A program made the translations under genes and the position numbers. Source: Hippophae tibetana (Eukaryota > Streptophyta > Magnoliopsida > Rosales > Elaeagnaceae). From it: a stretch of 64,000 nucleotides of DNA. The notes beneath the pieces are model-generated. The model worked only from the letters and a program-made list of their open reading frames with translations. It did not search any database and was not told the origin of the DNA. The stretch is from NCBI GenBank assembly GCA_037013495.1, contig CM072812.1:38042001-38106000 (forward strand), given 5' to 3'. The first letter of the stretch is position 1; every line of letters starts with the position of its first letter. Shown piece after piece: positions 35,900 through 47,960 of this stretch.

Positions 35900-37357
35900 G
35901 TGCAACTTCTCAATACGCACCAAATTCCAAATCAAGAGATGTGTGAAATGTTTTTTTTAATTAGGCATGATGCCCATAATTGTTCATATACTTTTGATTC
36001 TAGTTCGGATGCCATGGAGGAAGTCAATCCCTTTCAAAGGTATCATCCAAACACCAATTATCACCCTAACCATCATTGGTTACCAAACAATTAGCAAGCC
36101 TACACCCAATTTCAAACACTAAGGCCAAATAGAAACCATCCTTATCCACCAAATCAATCTTTTAAGGAAACCTTAGAGGATAGCTTGAATTCTTTTATTC
36201 AAGTTAATCATGACAACCAATTGATGAATAATCAAAGGTTGAGCACCATGAAGGCTTCGATTAAAAGGATTGAAACTAAAATTGGGCAACTAGCGGAACA
36301 AATGCAAAGGCAAGAACCAAAAAAATTGCCCAGTCAACTCGAATAATCGAAGGATGTAAAAACCCTTCAAAGTGGTAAGGTAGTCAATACTAGTTTACCT
36401 AAAATATTTAAGAATATACCTTGTAGTTCAGGTAACAAAGAAAATGAAATTCTAGTCTTGCAAAAAAGAGAGACAAGTGCTAAACTTGACAAACCTTCGG
36501 AAAAACTCATTGGGGAGTCATCAGACATCCCTAAAATTCAAAAGACAACAAAACCACACCAACTGTAAGTACCTTTTGCACACCAGCTGAAAGAATCCAA
36601 ACAAGATTAGTAATTGTATGATCTTTTTAATATGCTTTCTAAAGTAAATATAATTTACCATTATTAGAAGTGATCATGAATGTGCCTTCCTATGCTATGT
36701 TTTTCAAAGAGTTGAACACTAAGAAAAGGAGGTATGAACTTCATGAGCAAGTAGTAGTATCAAAAATTTCTAGTGTTGTACTTCAGCACTGACTTCCACC
36801 ACCTAAGTTGAAAGACCCTGAAAGTTTTATCATAAACATAACTATGGGGAATAGAAAGGTCGCTAAAGTAATGCTTGATTTAGGTGCTAGTATAAACTTG
36901 ATGCCCTACTCTTACATCTCAATTTAGGAGATTTAAAACCCATTGCTATGTCCCTTCAACTTATAGATAGATCTCTTAAGTATCCAAATGGAATAGTTGA
37001 GGATGTGTTGGTACAGGTAGATAAACTAATAATAATTGTTGACTTTGTGGTTCTGGATATGCAAGAAAATCCAGCCTTGAATAGAGAGCACACTGCTTGG
37101 TAGACCATTTATGGCAACTACCAAGATTATTATTGATGTCGAAGATGGGAATTTGACAATGACAGTCTTAGGAGAGACTGTTCATTTTAAAGTTTTGGAT
37201 TCTTCACCTTTTCCTTCTATTTCTACCATTGATGAAATATTCGATGTCGACCCTTTGGATAATCTTGTCCAAAGTACCTTTTCCATAAACATAATAGAAG
37301 ATAAGCTTGAAACTGTTCCTACACTAGAAGAGGTAGAAGAAGATTTAGATGAGGAAA
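35900..37357 (+). pseudogene. Athila Gag C-terminus and protease, broken
   Basis: Frame from 35900 with two stops up to 36567: a zinc-knuckle-like CEMxxLIRHDAHNC in which one Cys is changed to Phe (the second copy at 61628 keeps CEMCF), then PFQRYHPNTNYHPNHH and KIGQLAEQMQRQEPKKLPS, typical of Athila Gag. Protease region follows: GASINLMPYS-like (36885-36910, ASINLMPYSY) and the window 37111-37357 beginning MATTKIIIDVEDGNLTM. The sequence stops at EEDLDEE where the nested element begins after GGAAA. Confidence 0.82.
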
Positions 37358-38747
37358 TGATGAGTGCTTAAAAAGTACTAAAAGTACCATAATTTTATGC
37401 ACGTTAATTGATTAAAAATATATATTTATATTATTTTAGCATATATTTATATAAATTTGTTTTTTCAGAATCACGAGTATTTTTATTATTTTTCAGGTAT
37501 TTTCACTTAAAAACGTAACTTAAAGACTCAAAGAGAAATAATGGAGGCAATACATCACAAATATATTCATAAAATAAATGAGGAAAAATCAAGAAATATG
37601 GAAAAATTGGATAGATAAAATGGATAAAAAGGGTCAAAAATGTCAAAAATGGTGTAATTGTGCATGCAGCCACGCCGGATAACGCACGCCCAGCAACGCT
37701 AGACAACACGTGCAACACCTCCGACCATGCCGAACAATGTGTGTGTTGTGCCAGCACAACACCCAGTCCGTACGCGCCTCCTTGCCATCCCACGCGTGCC
37801 CTTGCTTCATTCCGCGCACGCCTTTACTCTATTATGCTTTTGCCGCCATGCCCCACCTACCAACTAACGTCAGTTGACGTCATCGTCACCTACTATGAAT
37901 TTCCTCCATTTTTAATCATTTTTTCACCCACTTTTTCTTCCTCTCCTCATCTATAAATACCCATCATTCTCTTCATAACAAAACACACCTAAAAATACAT
38001 CTTCTCTTCTCTTCCTTTCTCTTCATTTCTTAGTTTTTAGCTTTTCTTAGTTTTAAAGTTCTTCTCTTTTTGAGAAAAACTAATTATGTTTTTGTAATTT
38101 ATTAGCTTTTTGATTCAATAAATGAAAGTGCAAATTCTGTTTAGAGGTTTTTTAACAACAGGAATAACATCAAAGTATTATAAGGATTTTATTTTCTTTA
38201 CAGTTATTTTTTAGGCTTTATTCTTACATATTATATTTAATTTGTTTGTGATTAAATTTAACTTTGCTGGCTGTTTATAAACATGATATAATAATAACGT
38301 TGTTATGCTTGCGAAATATTAAATAGGTTAAAATCTCTAAAATGAATTGATTTTATTTTTATTCAAGATTTTATATTAAGAATGTTAGAGAGAAATATAT
38401 TATTTTTCATTACAAACTTAAATCTGAAAATTACATTTTAAGGTATAGTTATCCGGTCTGATTTAGAGTAGTATTATTTTATTTGTTGGTACAATCACCC
38501 GGTAGTTAGAGTGAAGCTTTATTTCAAAAGTTTTTATAAGAATTATTATACGAAAATATATTAACAACATGTTTTAAGTAATAGTTTTAAAACTTGAAAG
38601 TTAGTACTCAGATAATTAATCTTTTAGGTTTAATTTGGACACCTTAAATAAAGTTTAAACTATCTAACCAAACCAAAGGTAATATTTAAATAGTTCATTT
38701 TCAATCTCTTAGAAAAAGGAATTAATTTAATTAACCAAATTAGTTAT
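37358..38747 (+). repeat. 5' LTR of the nested element, 3' part lost
   Basis: Starts TGATGAGTGCTTAAAAAGT and aligns with 42312-43981 until about 38747 (AACCAAATTAGTTAT). The last ~430 bases of the LTR, and therefore the primer-binding site, are replaced by AT-rich DNA. Confidence 0.85.
37875..37958 (+). promoter_or_regulatory. LTR promoter: TGACGTCA and TATA box
   Basis: TGACGTCA palindrome at 37875-37882 (bZIP/TGA-type site) and TATAAAT at 37952-37958, first bases 77 bp apart. Followed by a pyrimidine-rich CTTCTCTTCTCTTCC leader. Confidence 0.7.
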
Positions 38748-40080
38748 TAAAACTTTATCAAAAATTATTTTAATAGTGTTTTTAAATTATTTATCAAAAC
38801 TTTAAAAACTTTTTGAACTGTAAATAATTGTTATTTTTTTTAAGTTAAAAAACAAAAACAAATTCAAATTTCAAATTTCATAAGAAATTAAAAAAAATTA
38901 AAACATTTCAAGTAAAATAATAATAATAGTAATCATTATAACGTCAATAGTAAAATAATTTTGAAATTTAAAATTTGAAGTAAAAAAAACTTACCGTTCA
39001 TGAATAATGAAATAATAATAATAGTAATAACAAAAACAAAACAAAAAATTAATAAATATTGAAATAATTTTTTTTAATTTAAAAAAACAAAAAATAATAA
39101 TAATAAACTTAGCATTCATGAAAACAAATTTCAAATTTCAAATTTCATAATAAACAAAAAAAATTAATAATTTTAAATAATAATAATAATAATTATAGCG
39201 TGAATAGTAAAATAATTTTGAAATTTGAAATTTGAAGTAAACAAATTTAATAAATTTTAAATAAAAAAAATAATAATAATAAATTAAAAAAACTTATAAA
39301 TTAAAAAAAATAAAAAAAATTTAAACTTTATTTTATTTAAATAAATAAATAAAAAGTAAAAAACAATTTAAAATTTAATTTTTAATTTTCATTTAATTTA
39401 GGTTTTTTTATTTATGTTTTATTTTTTAGAAATCTTAATTTAAATTGTTTTCCTCTTTCTTTATTTTTAGTTTCGTTTTATTTTTTTCTTTTAACTTTAT
39501 CGATTTTATTTTATATTTTTCTTTATTTTTGGTTTAATTTTTAATTTAATTTTGTTTCCTTTAAATATTTTTTATCTTAATTTTCCTTTAACGATTTTAA
39601 ATAATAATAATAATTATTATAGCGTGAATAGTAAGAAAATTGAAATTTGAAGTAAAAACAAAATTTAATAAATTTTAAATAAAAAATAAAAAGAATTATT
39701 ATTTTTAATTATTTTGTTTTTAAAATGTTTTTTTAAAAATAATAAATGAATAAATAAAATTTAATTTTTACTTTTTTTACCAAAAAAAAAAGAATTTCGA
39801 TATGTTTTCTATTTTTTTTACGTTTTTAAATTTTATTTTTTATTTAATTTTTAATTAATTTTTTTTCTCTTTTACCTTTTCAATATATTTGTTTTTTTTC
39901 TTTTATTTTATTTTTTGTTTAATTTTCGTTTAACTTAATTAACTTAGGTTTTTATTAACTTTATTAGTACTTAATTACCTTAGATTTTTATTAACTTAAT
40001 TAACTTATCGTTTTATTAACTTAAATTTTTATTGAACTTTACTTAATTAACTTAATTTTAATAACTTGAAAAGTAAAGAT
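38748..40080. repeat. AT-only low-complexity block with iterated motifs
   Basis: Nearly pure A/T with (AAT)n tracts. Three variants of AATAATTATAGCGTGAATAG followed by TAAAATAATTTTGAAATTTG occur near 38918-38985, 39178-39243 and 39600-39660. CAAATTTCAAATTTCATAA (38861, 39127) is the reverse complement of the TTTGAAATTTGAAG motif, so hairpins can form. No genes. Confidence 0.7.
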
Positions 40081-42311
40081 ATATGAGAATTATGTATAGG
40101 AGACTAGTTTCTTGAAGCGTTTGTGCCACTAGTCTTTCTTGAGAACGTTCCTATGTCTAGGATGATGGTTTTTAAGGAGCCTTTGCCCCGCAATTTTTTT
40201 CTGGGAGCACTCTTGATTAATACTGATTATGTTATTTTAACTTAGATATTATACTTAAAAAAACAAAAAAACAAAAAAATTATGAAATTATCTCCAAAAT
40301 ATTAAAGTTTTACTAAGGAGTTAGTTGTTTTGTTTGATTTAGGTACAATTGTGTTTTGATGTCTTTAATTATTTGATTTGTACCTAGACGTGGGTTATCT
40401 AAAACCCACAAGCATGTCCCTAGTTTTAAGTACACAAATTGAAAATTCATAGGACATGATCGAAAAAGTATAGGTAGACAACCTTGTCTTACCTGTAGTT
40501 TTGATTGATTCAATGATGTGAGGACATTGAGTTTACTTAAAATGAAATCCCCAAGTTACGTAATATTTCTTCTCTTTTCTCTTTATCTTTAATTTACAGT
40601 TGTTACATTGAGGACAATGTAAGTTTTAGGTTGGGGGTGGTGAAAAGTTACCGTACTTAATTTAAAAATTAAATAAAAATAATAATAATTTTTATTTTAT
40701 TTTATTTTTTTGTTCACATTTTCATTTTTATTGTGTTTGGTTTTATTTTCTTTGTGTAATTTAGTAATTTTTGGGATTTTAGATTAGTTTAAAAAATAAA
40801 AAATTTCTTACAAAAATTTATCATTTCTTTAAATCAAATTTAAGTAAATAGTTAGGTTTTTTGTACTGTTAGATTAATTTTTGAAAACATATCATGAAAT
40901 ATTTTGTAATTGTTTTTGGTAATTAGTTAGTTTTTGTCATAACTAGTATTTCTTGATAAGATGTGGAAATTATATTAAACCCAAAATTGATGTTTTTTTT
41001 GTGGAGACTACCTTTGTGAGATATAATTTGAGCCTAATTTCCTTTATTCAGAATGAAATATATATTTTTTCTACTTTAAACACATTTCTTATTTCTTCAA
41101 ATTTTTAGATGATCTCTATAGGTATTAGCATTATATGTATGAGTTTTTTTCTCATCTTAATAGAGTGTCAAATAAATATATATTTTATTATTTTTGCTTA
41201 GATTAAATGATTTAAGTAGAAATTGATAGTATATGCTTTTATCTCATTCGTGCATGACTGTTACAAAAAAAAGACATATATGGGGTGACCTAAACCAAAA
41301 TCAAACAGAAAAGCCACAAAATTAAGCACTCACCAAAATCCTAAAAAAAATGTACAATCTGTACATGGGTTGACTCTCTAAACAATATATATATTGAAAA
41401 AAATCTTCAGGAAAAAAATAGAGAGATAAAGAATATATAGTATAATCTATATACTATGAGCCACATTGTCTACAAAGTTGTGAGTAAAGGCTAATTACAA
41501 AAGAAAGATATAGGAAGTAATTCCCTAAAAAGTAATTTTATTTTCTTCATTTGTAAAAGGCATATATCTTGAAATTTTTTCTTAATGAGTTTGATTTATG
41601 CATAAAAACAATTTTTATATATGATATCTTTATAATTTATACATTCGATTTCTTTCATGAGATCAACGTCAAAATAATACTTTAAGCCTTTATTCTTTAT
41701 ACATATGCAAACATATTAGTTCATTTCTATACATCAACTCTTTCGAATATAAATTAGTATGAGTGTTTGAACCCATAGGATTCAGTGTTTTGAGAGTATC
41801 GACTAGTGAGAAATATAGTCAAAGCGAATTCGGATTCCAGACATTGAAATTGGGTGAAATTAAATTGATACATTTTTTATATGAAATATGAAAATGATTT
41901 TCGACTAATTATTATAATAAATCATGATTGTTTAAGAAGATTAAAATAAATTATGCTTGAGATTTCAATTATGACCTTAAAGGAGATTAAAAAGTATGAG
42001 ACATTTTTGTGTTATGTTGTTTTCTTTTATTCTTAAAAGTTAATTTTTTATTTTGTTGTAATTTTAGTTTTTAAGTTGTTGTTTTTATTATTTCATTTAA
42101 TTTTTACATTTAGTTCAATGTTTGTGGGTATCATTACTAAAAATCCTCACGAGACTCAAACTTATCCACTAGGTCAACCTAGGGGTTTAAAGGCTAGCTG
42201 CATAGGCTAAATGCAACCGTATCAATCCACGGAAGTGATTTAGGATAGTTTAATTTTTAGTTTTTATTGCTTCTCTTGCTAAGAGACTAGCAAGAAACTG
42301 GTTGGGGGTTG
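40081..42311 (+). other. Non-coding interior of the nested element
   Basis: Homologous to 51350-53584 and partly to 47940-49124. Landmarks: a 16-bp hairpin ACATTGAGGACAATGT at 40605-40620 followed by a TTGGGGGTGG tract, and a second tract CTGGTTGGGGGTTG directly before the LTR at 42312, the likely polypurine tract. Small open frames here do not resemble proteins. Confidence 0.7.
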
Positions 42312-43981
42312 TGATGAGTGCTCAAAAAGTACTAAAATTATGATGATTTTATGCACGTTAATTGATTATATATATATATATATATATTTATATGATTTTA
42401 TCATATATTTATATAAATGTCTTTTTAGAATCATGAATATTTTTATTATTTTCAGGTATTTTTGCTTAAAAACGTAACTTAAAGATTCAAAGAGAAATAT
42501 TGGAGACAATACATCACAAATATATTTATAAAATAATGAGGAAAATTCAACAAAAATGGAAAAAATGGATAAAATGGATCAAAAGGATAAAAAATGTCAA
42601 AAAGGGTGAAATTGCGCATGCAACCGCCCAACCGCGTCAGTCAACGCACACAGCGGGCCTATTAAAACGGGAAAACGTGCACAGCTATAGTCACCGCCTC
42701 CCACCTACCAGTTGACATCAATTGACGTCATCATCACCTACTATGTGTTTCCTACATTTTTAATCATTTTTTCATCCACTTTTTCTTCCTCTCCTCACCT
42801 ATAAATACCATCATTCTCTTCATAACAAAACACATCTTCTCTTCTCTTTCTTTCTCTCCATTTCTTAGTTTTAGAGTTCTTCTCTTTTTGTAATTTATTT
42901 ACTTTTTTATTCAATAAATGGAAATGCAAATTCCGTTTGGAGGTTTTCCAACAATAAGAATGACATCAAAGTACTGTAATGATTTTATTTTCTTTATAGT
43001 TATTTTTTATGCTTTATTCTTACATGTTATATTTAATTTTTCTGTGATTAAATTTAACTTTGATGGCTGTTTGTAAACATGATATAATAATAACGTTGTT
43101 ATGCTTGCGAAATATTAAATAGGTAAAAATCTCTAAAATGAATTGATTTTATTTTTATTCAAGATTTTATATTAAGAATGTTAGAGAGAAATATATTATT
43201 TTTCATTACAAACTTAAGTCTGAAAATTAGATTAAAGTTTATTTATCCAGTCTGATTTAGAGTAGTGCTCTTTTATTTGTTGGTATAATCGTCCGGTAGT
43301 TAGAGTGAAGCTATTTTTCAAAAGTTTTTATAAGAATTATTATCTGAAAATGTATCGACAATATATTTTTAGTAGTAGTTTTAAAACTTGAAAGTTAGTA
43401 CTCGGATAATTAAATTCTTAGGTTTAATTTGGACACCTTGAATAAAGTTTAAACTGTCTAACCCCACCAAAGGTGGCATTTAAATGATTTATTTTCAATC
43501 TCTTAGAAAAAGGAATTAATTTAATTAACCAAATTAGTTATCAACCCCACTCTTAGGTGTTAATTGATTTGTTTAGTTAACAAATAATATCTAACCCTAC
43601 CAAATGTGGTATTTATATAAATAAAAAAAGAGTCAATAAATATCAATTTATATCTTTAATAACCTAAATAATATGAGCAAGCATAATTAACTTAGTTATT
43701 ATATCCATAAAATACTCCACTATTATGAATGATAAAATTTGCATAAATGTGTATTGAATATGTATCTGTGTTTATTTTTATATTATTAGATTAAAAACAC
43801 AAAACCCCAAAATATTGTGACAGGATATTTAGGATTTAATTTCATTTTTAAAAGTTTAAATAATAAATTAAAAACCACATATACTTATCATTTTCTATGA
43901 AATGATTCGTGCAATTGTGAGGGTTTTATAAATATAAAAATAAAGTATTGGCAGGATCGGTGATGCCGGTTTTGCTCATGA
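42312..43981 (+). repeat. 3' LTR of the nested element
   Basis: 1670 bp from TGATGAGTGCTCAAAAAG to TTTTGCTCATGA. Promoter elements, poly-pyrimidine leader and AT-rich U5-like part are collinear with the other LTR copies at 49125, 53585 and 63086. It borders the duplicated GGAAA and then host RT sequence. Confidence 0.88.
42723..42806 (+). promoter_or_regulatory. LTR promoter: TGACGTCA and TATA box
   Basis: TGACGTCA at 42723-42730 and TATAAAT at 42800-42806, again 77 bp apart although the GC-rich block upstream differs greatly from the other copies. Confidence 0.7.
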
Positions 43982-43986
43982 GGAAA

Positions 43987-45037
43987 CTAAGTGGTACCTT
44001 GTACAACTAGATGAAAATATCTAGTACACTCTTGAATATACCAAATTCCCCATCTATTAAAGAGGTCAATCCATCTAAACTTGAACTCAAATACTTACCT
44101 AATTACTTAACATACGTGTTTCTGGGAGAAGGAGACTTATCGAGTGATAATTTTTCAACGTTGAACAAAACCCAAGAAAATGAACTTATAAAAGTGCTTA
44201 AGAAGTTTAAGAAAGCCATAGGTTGTAGTATCAGGGATATAAAATGCATTAGTTCTACCATGTGTATGCATAAGATCAACTTGGATGATGGTGCTAAACT
44301 TGTACGAGAGGCCCAAAAAAGACTAAACCTAAACATGCAAGAGGTAGCGAAGAAAGAAAATTTTAAATTATTAAAAGAAGGAATTATCTACTATATTTTC
44401 GATAGTAAGTGGGTTAGTCCAGTGCATGTGGTACCTAAAAAATCTGGGATAACAGCTGTTAAAAATGACAAAAGTGAATTAGTTCCCACTAGAATAATCA
44501 CTGGAAGGAGGATGTGTATAGATTTATGGAAACTGAATTTATATACTAAAAAAGATCACTTCCCTCTTCCATTCATTGATCAAATGTTGGAAAGATTAGT
44601 CGGGCAAGAATTTTACTATTTTCAAGATAGATTGTCTGGATATTATCAAGTACCCATAGCACTAGAAGATTACAAAAAGACCACATTTACATGTCTTTTT
44701 AGGACATTTGCTTTTCGAATAATGCCATTTGGGTTATGCAATGCCCCTACCATGTTCTAGATATGTATGATGTCTATCTTTTGAGACATGGTGGAAACAT
44801 TCATTGAGGTTTTCATGGACGATTTCTCTATCTTTGGAAACTCATTTGATAATTGCTTACATAAATTGACTTTGGTTTTAGAAAGATGCATTAAATGCAA
44901 TCTAACCCTTAATTAGGAGAAAATTAATTTTATAGTTCAACAAGTGATAATGTTAAGACATATCATTTCAAACAAAGGTATTGAAGTTGATAAGGAAAAG
45001 GTTGAACTGATTTCCAAATTATCTCCCCTACATCTAT
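43987..45037 (+). pseudogene. Athila reverse transcriptase, broken
   Basis: Open from 44011 to a TAG at 44758. It begins in the protease-RT linker (NPSKLELKYLP) and covers RT motifs (VSPVHVVPKKSG, RRMCIDLWKLNLYTKKDHFP, LPFIDQML, SGYYQVPIALEDYKKTTFTC, FGLCNAPTMF). After the stop the same frame holds the catalytic FMDDFSIFGNSFDNC (FMDD at 44812-44823), then NLTLN, stop, EKINFIVQQ. Frames fail again before the MITE at 45041. Confidence 0.88.
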
Positions 45038-45040
45038 TAA

Positions 45041-46071
45041 GGTGATGTTTGTTTGGAGGGAATGGAAAGGAATCATAATTGATTCCTTCCATTTTGTGTG
45101 TTTGATTGGGCGAAATAGGAGGACAGAATAGAATCGATTACTAAAGGAGAAGGAATCACAATTCCTTCTTCTCCCCTTTAGGAATCATGATTACATTCTC
45201 ATCTAAACTTCTTTTTTTCAATTTTACCCTCAACCCAAATATAACTCTAAACTCAAACCCAAAACCCTAAATCCCAAAACCCTAAAACCTAAATCCAAAT
45301 CCTAAAACCCTAAACCCAAAATCCCAAAACCCTAAGCCCTAAATCCCTAAACCTTAAACCTCAAATCCCTAAACCCCAAATCCCAAATCCCTAAACCCTA
45401 AACCCTAAACCCTAAAACCTAAATCCTAAATCCCAAAACCCAAAACCTAAAACCCAAAACCCTAAAACCTAAATCCTAAAACCATAAACCCTAAACCCAA
45501 AACCCTAAAACCTAAACCCTAAATCCTAAAACCCTAAACCCCAAATCCCTAAACCCTAAACCTTAAACCCCTAAACCTCAAATCCCTAAACCTTAAACCC
45601 TAAACCCCAAATTAAAAACCCTAAACCGTAAATCCAAAATCCCAAATTCTAAAACCCTAAACCCTTTTTAAAAAAATATAATTTTAACCCTAAACCTTAA
45701 CCCATAAATATAACCCTTAATCCAAAATCTCTAACCTCAAAACCCTAAACCCTATTTAGAAAAATAATAATTTTAATAATATATTTCTTTTTAATTAAGT
45801 AATAATTATTTCGAAAAATAATGATTTCAATAATTTATTTTGTCTGACGAAAAAATAGTAATTAAGTGACATTATTTGAACTTTACTGAATGTAGGGGTA
45901 TTAAGGTAATTTACAGCTTTTTTATTTCATTCCAGTGGCAAACTAAACACTGTAATCCTAATTTCGAGCTTGATTCCAATGGTCAAACCAAACAACATTG
46001 TTTCCTTTCCATTTCATTCCATTCCAATTCCAATTCTGATTCTGATTCCATTCTACGAACCAAACGCCACC
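45041..46071. mobile_element. Harbinger-like MITE containing telomere-like repeats
   Basis: 1031 bp with imperfect terminal inverted repeats (left GGTGATGTTTGTTTGG, right end reads GGTGGCGTTTGGTTCG on the opposite strand) and a 3-bp duplication TAA on both sides (45038-45040, 46072-46074), as for PIF/Harbinger. Subterminal regions are rich in GGAATCA/TGATTCC motifs. It interrupts RT between CATCTATTAA and TAAGGGTTC, where the host coding sequence resumes. No transposase. Confidence 0.82.
45229..45770. repeat. Interstitial telomere-like (CCCTAAA)n tract
   Basis: About 540 bp dominated by AAACCCTAAACCC variants (ACCCTAAAACC, AAATCCCAAAACCC, CCCTAAATCC), a degenerate form of the plant telomere repeat. 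It is entirely inside the MITE, so it travelled with it and does not mark a chromosome end. Confidence 0.85.
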
Positions 46072-46074
46072 TAA

Positions 46075-46650
46075 GGGTTCTTAGGTCATGTAGGATTTTA
46101 TAGACGATTTATTAATGATTTCTCTAAAATAAGTTGTCCCTTATGTAACATGTTATCAAAATATGTTTATTTTTATTTCAACGATGATTGCCTTATTACC
46201 AAATACCTTGAAAAAGAAACTAACATCAACCCCTGTAATTATGGCACCAAACTGGTCTTTACCCTTTGAAATAATGTGTGATGCTTCCAATTATTCTATT
46301 GGAGCAATCTTGAGATAAATAATCAATAAGAATTTTCATGTCATCTACTATACTAGCAAAACACACAATGACACCCAAATGAATTATACCATCATTGAAA
46401 AGAAATTCTTGGCTATAGTGTTTTCGTTAGACAAATTCAGGTCTTATTTAGTAGGATCTAAATTGATTGTGCATTCTGATCATGCTGCTTTAATATACCT
46501 ATTAATTAAATCGAATGCCAAGCTACGATTAATTAGGTGGGTCTTACTCTTACAAGAATTTGGCCTAGAAATCAATGATAAGAAAGGTAGTTAAAACTTA
46601 GTAGCTGGCCATTTATCTAGGTTAATTTCTGACTTCGATTCTTGAAGGTG
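46075..46650 (+). pseudogene. Athila RNase H, broken
   Basis: Follows the MITE. Pieces: IMCDASNYSIGAILR (46270-46315) with the catalytic Asp, [20 protein letters not shown] with the Glu, [20 protein letters not shown] with the second Asp, then [18 protein letters not shown] and a stop at 46592. The open stretch is 46379-46594. Confidence 0.85.
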
Positions 46651-46689
46651 AGAGTAAAGAAGATATAATTTAAATCTTTCCTAATGAAC

Positions 46690-47960
46690 AATTATTTTCA
46701 GTAGGTCCAAACCTTTGGTATGCAGATATCATCTAACTTCTTGCAGACAATACTTTTGGGATGACCCTTATTTATTCAAAATTGGTCAAGATCAAATAAT
46801 TCAGAGGTGTGTGCTTGAAGAAGAACGTAAGAGCATTTTGACATTTTGTCATAAACTTCATTGTAGAGGCCATTTTAGTGGTAAGAAAAATACCCTAAAG
46901 GTATTACAGTCTGGATTCTTTTGGCCCACTCTTTTTAAAGATGCTCATATATTTTATGCACAATGTGATAGATGTTAAAGAACAAGCAATATAAGTAAAA
47001 GAGATGAAATGCCTTTGATATCTAATTTAGTTATTGAACTCTTCGATGCTTGTGGGATTGAATTTATGGGTCTTTTCCCTCATCCAATGGTCTTCAATAT
47101 ATTTTGGTTGCTGTGGATTATGAATCTAAGTGGGTAGAAGCTATCCCTACTAAAACCAATGATACTAATGTTGTTGTAAATTTCTTGAAGGATTCAATAT
47201 TTACCATGTTTGGAACACCTAGAACTATAATAAGTGATAGAGGTAGCAATTTTTGTAACAAAATTTTTGATGGAGTACTAAAAATGTACAACATCACACA
47301 TAGAGTAGCTACTCCATATCATTCTCAAACTTTCGGTTTAGTGAAAGTAAGTAATAGGAAATCAAGGGAATATTGGAATGCACTATGCATCCTTCAAGGA
47401 AGGATTGGGCAGTTAAGTTGAATGATGTTTTATGGGCATACCGCATAGCTTACAAAACACCCATTGATATGAGCCCTTATCGATTAATCTTTGGGAAAGT
47501 GTGCCACTTTCCCGTTGAACTCGAACATAAGGCTTATTGGGCAATTAAAGAGTTAAACATGCAATAAGATAAAGCATGAGGAAAATGGTTACTACATCTT
47601 AATGAGTTGGAAGAAATTAGGAACGATGCCTATGAGGGTGCCAAATTATACAAAGAGCGTACTAAGCGCTATCATGACAAGAGGCTAGTTCCTAACACTC
47701 TTCACCCTGGAATGAAAGTCCTTTTATTTAACTCTCGGCTAAGATTATTTCTAGGAAAACTGAAATCAAGATGGGATGGACCATTCAAAATAGTCTAAGT
47801 ATTTGCACATAGAGTAGTAGAACTATTGGATTCCAAGACACAAACAATATTCAAAGTCAGTGGGCATTGTGTGAAGCCTTATTTAGAAGGATTATGCAAC
47901 ACTGCCAAAACTGATTGCATTTGGCTGAGTAATCCTTAGCACCATAATGATGCGTCGTGC
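46690..47960 (+). pseudogene. Athila integrase, broken
   Basis: Zinc-binding HHCC region (FCHKLHCRGHF ... FYAQCDRC, to 46978), core with GIEFMGLFP where the first catalytic Asp is Glu, IISDRGSNFCNK with the second Asp (47230-47270), [18 protein letters not shown] where the third acidic residue is lost or shifted, [20 protein letters not shown] and [20 protein letters not shown]-terminal part (to 47798). At least three frames. The final piece (SVGHCVKPYLEG-like, 47850-47890) is the usual end of Athila Pol. Confidence 0.85.

Larger units (their letters stand above)
37358..43981 (+). mobile_element. LTR element nested between protease and RT of the Athila element
   Basis: 6.6 kb bounded by TG (37358) and ATGA (43978-43981, other copies end ATCA). 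Both outer flanks are GGAAA (37353-37357 and 43982-43986), a 5-bp target-site duplication, and the host protease-RT coding region resumes after it. It has a 5' LTR (truncated), a non-coding interior and a 3' LTR. The interior from about 40080 resembles the 3' region of the host element, so it is a non-coding deletion derivative of the same family. Confidence 0.85.

Noticed and set aside
38748-40080. Organellar insertion or matrix attachment region
   Set aside because: Low-complexity A/T sequence with no organelle gene; a matrix attachment role cannot be judged from sequence alone.
45229-45770. Chromosome end or fusion point
   Set aside because: The telomere-like repeats are degenerate and enclosed by MITE ends and TAA duplications, with the same host RT sequence on both sides.
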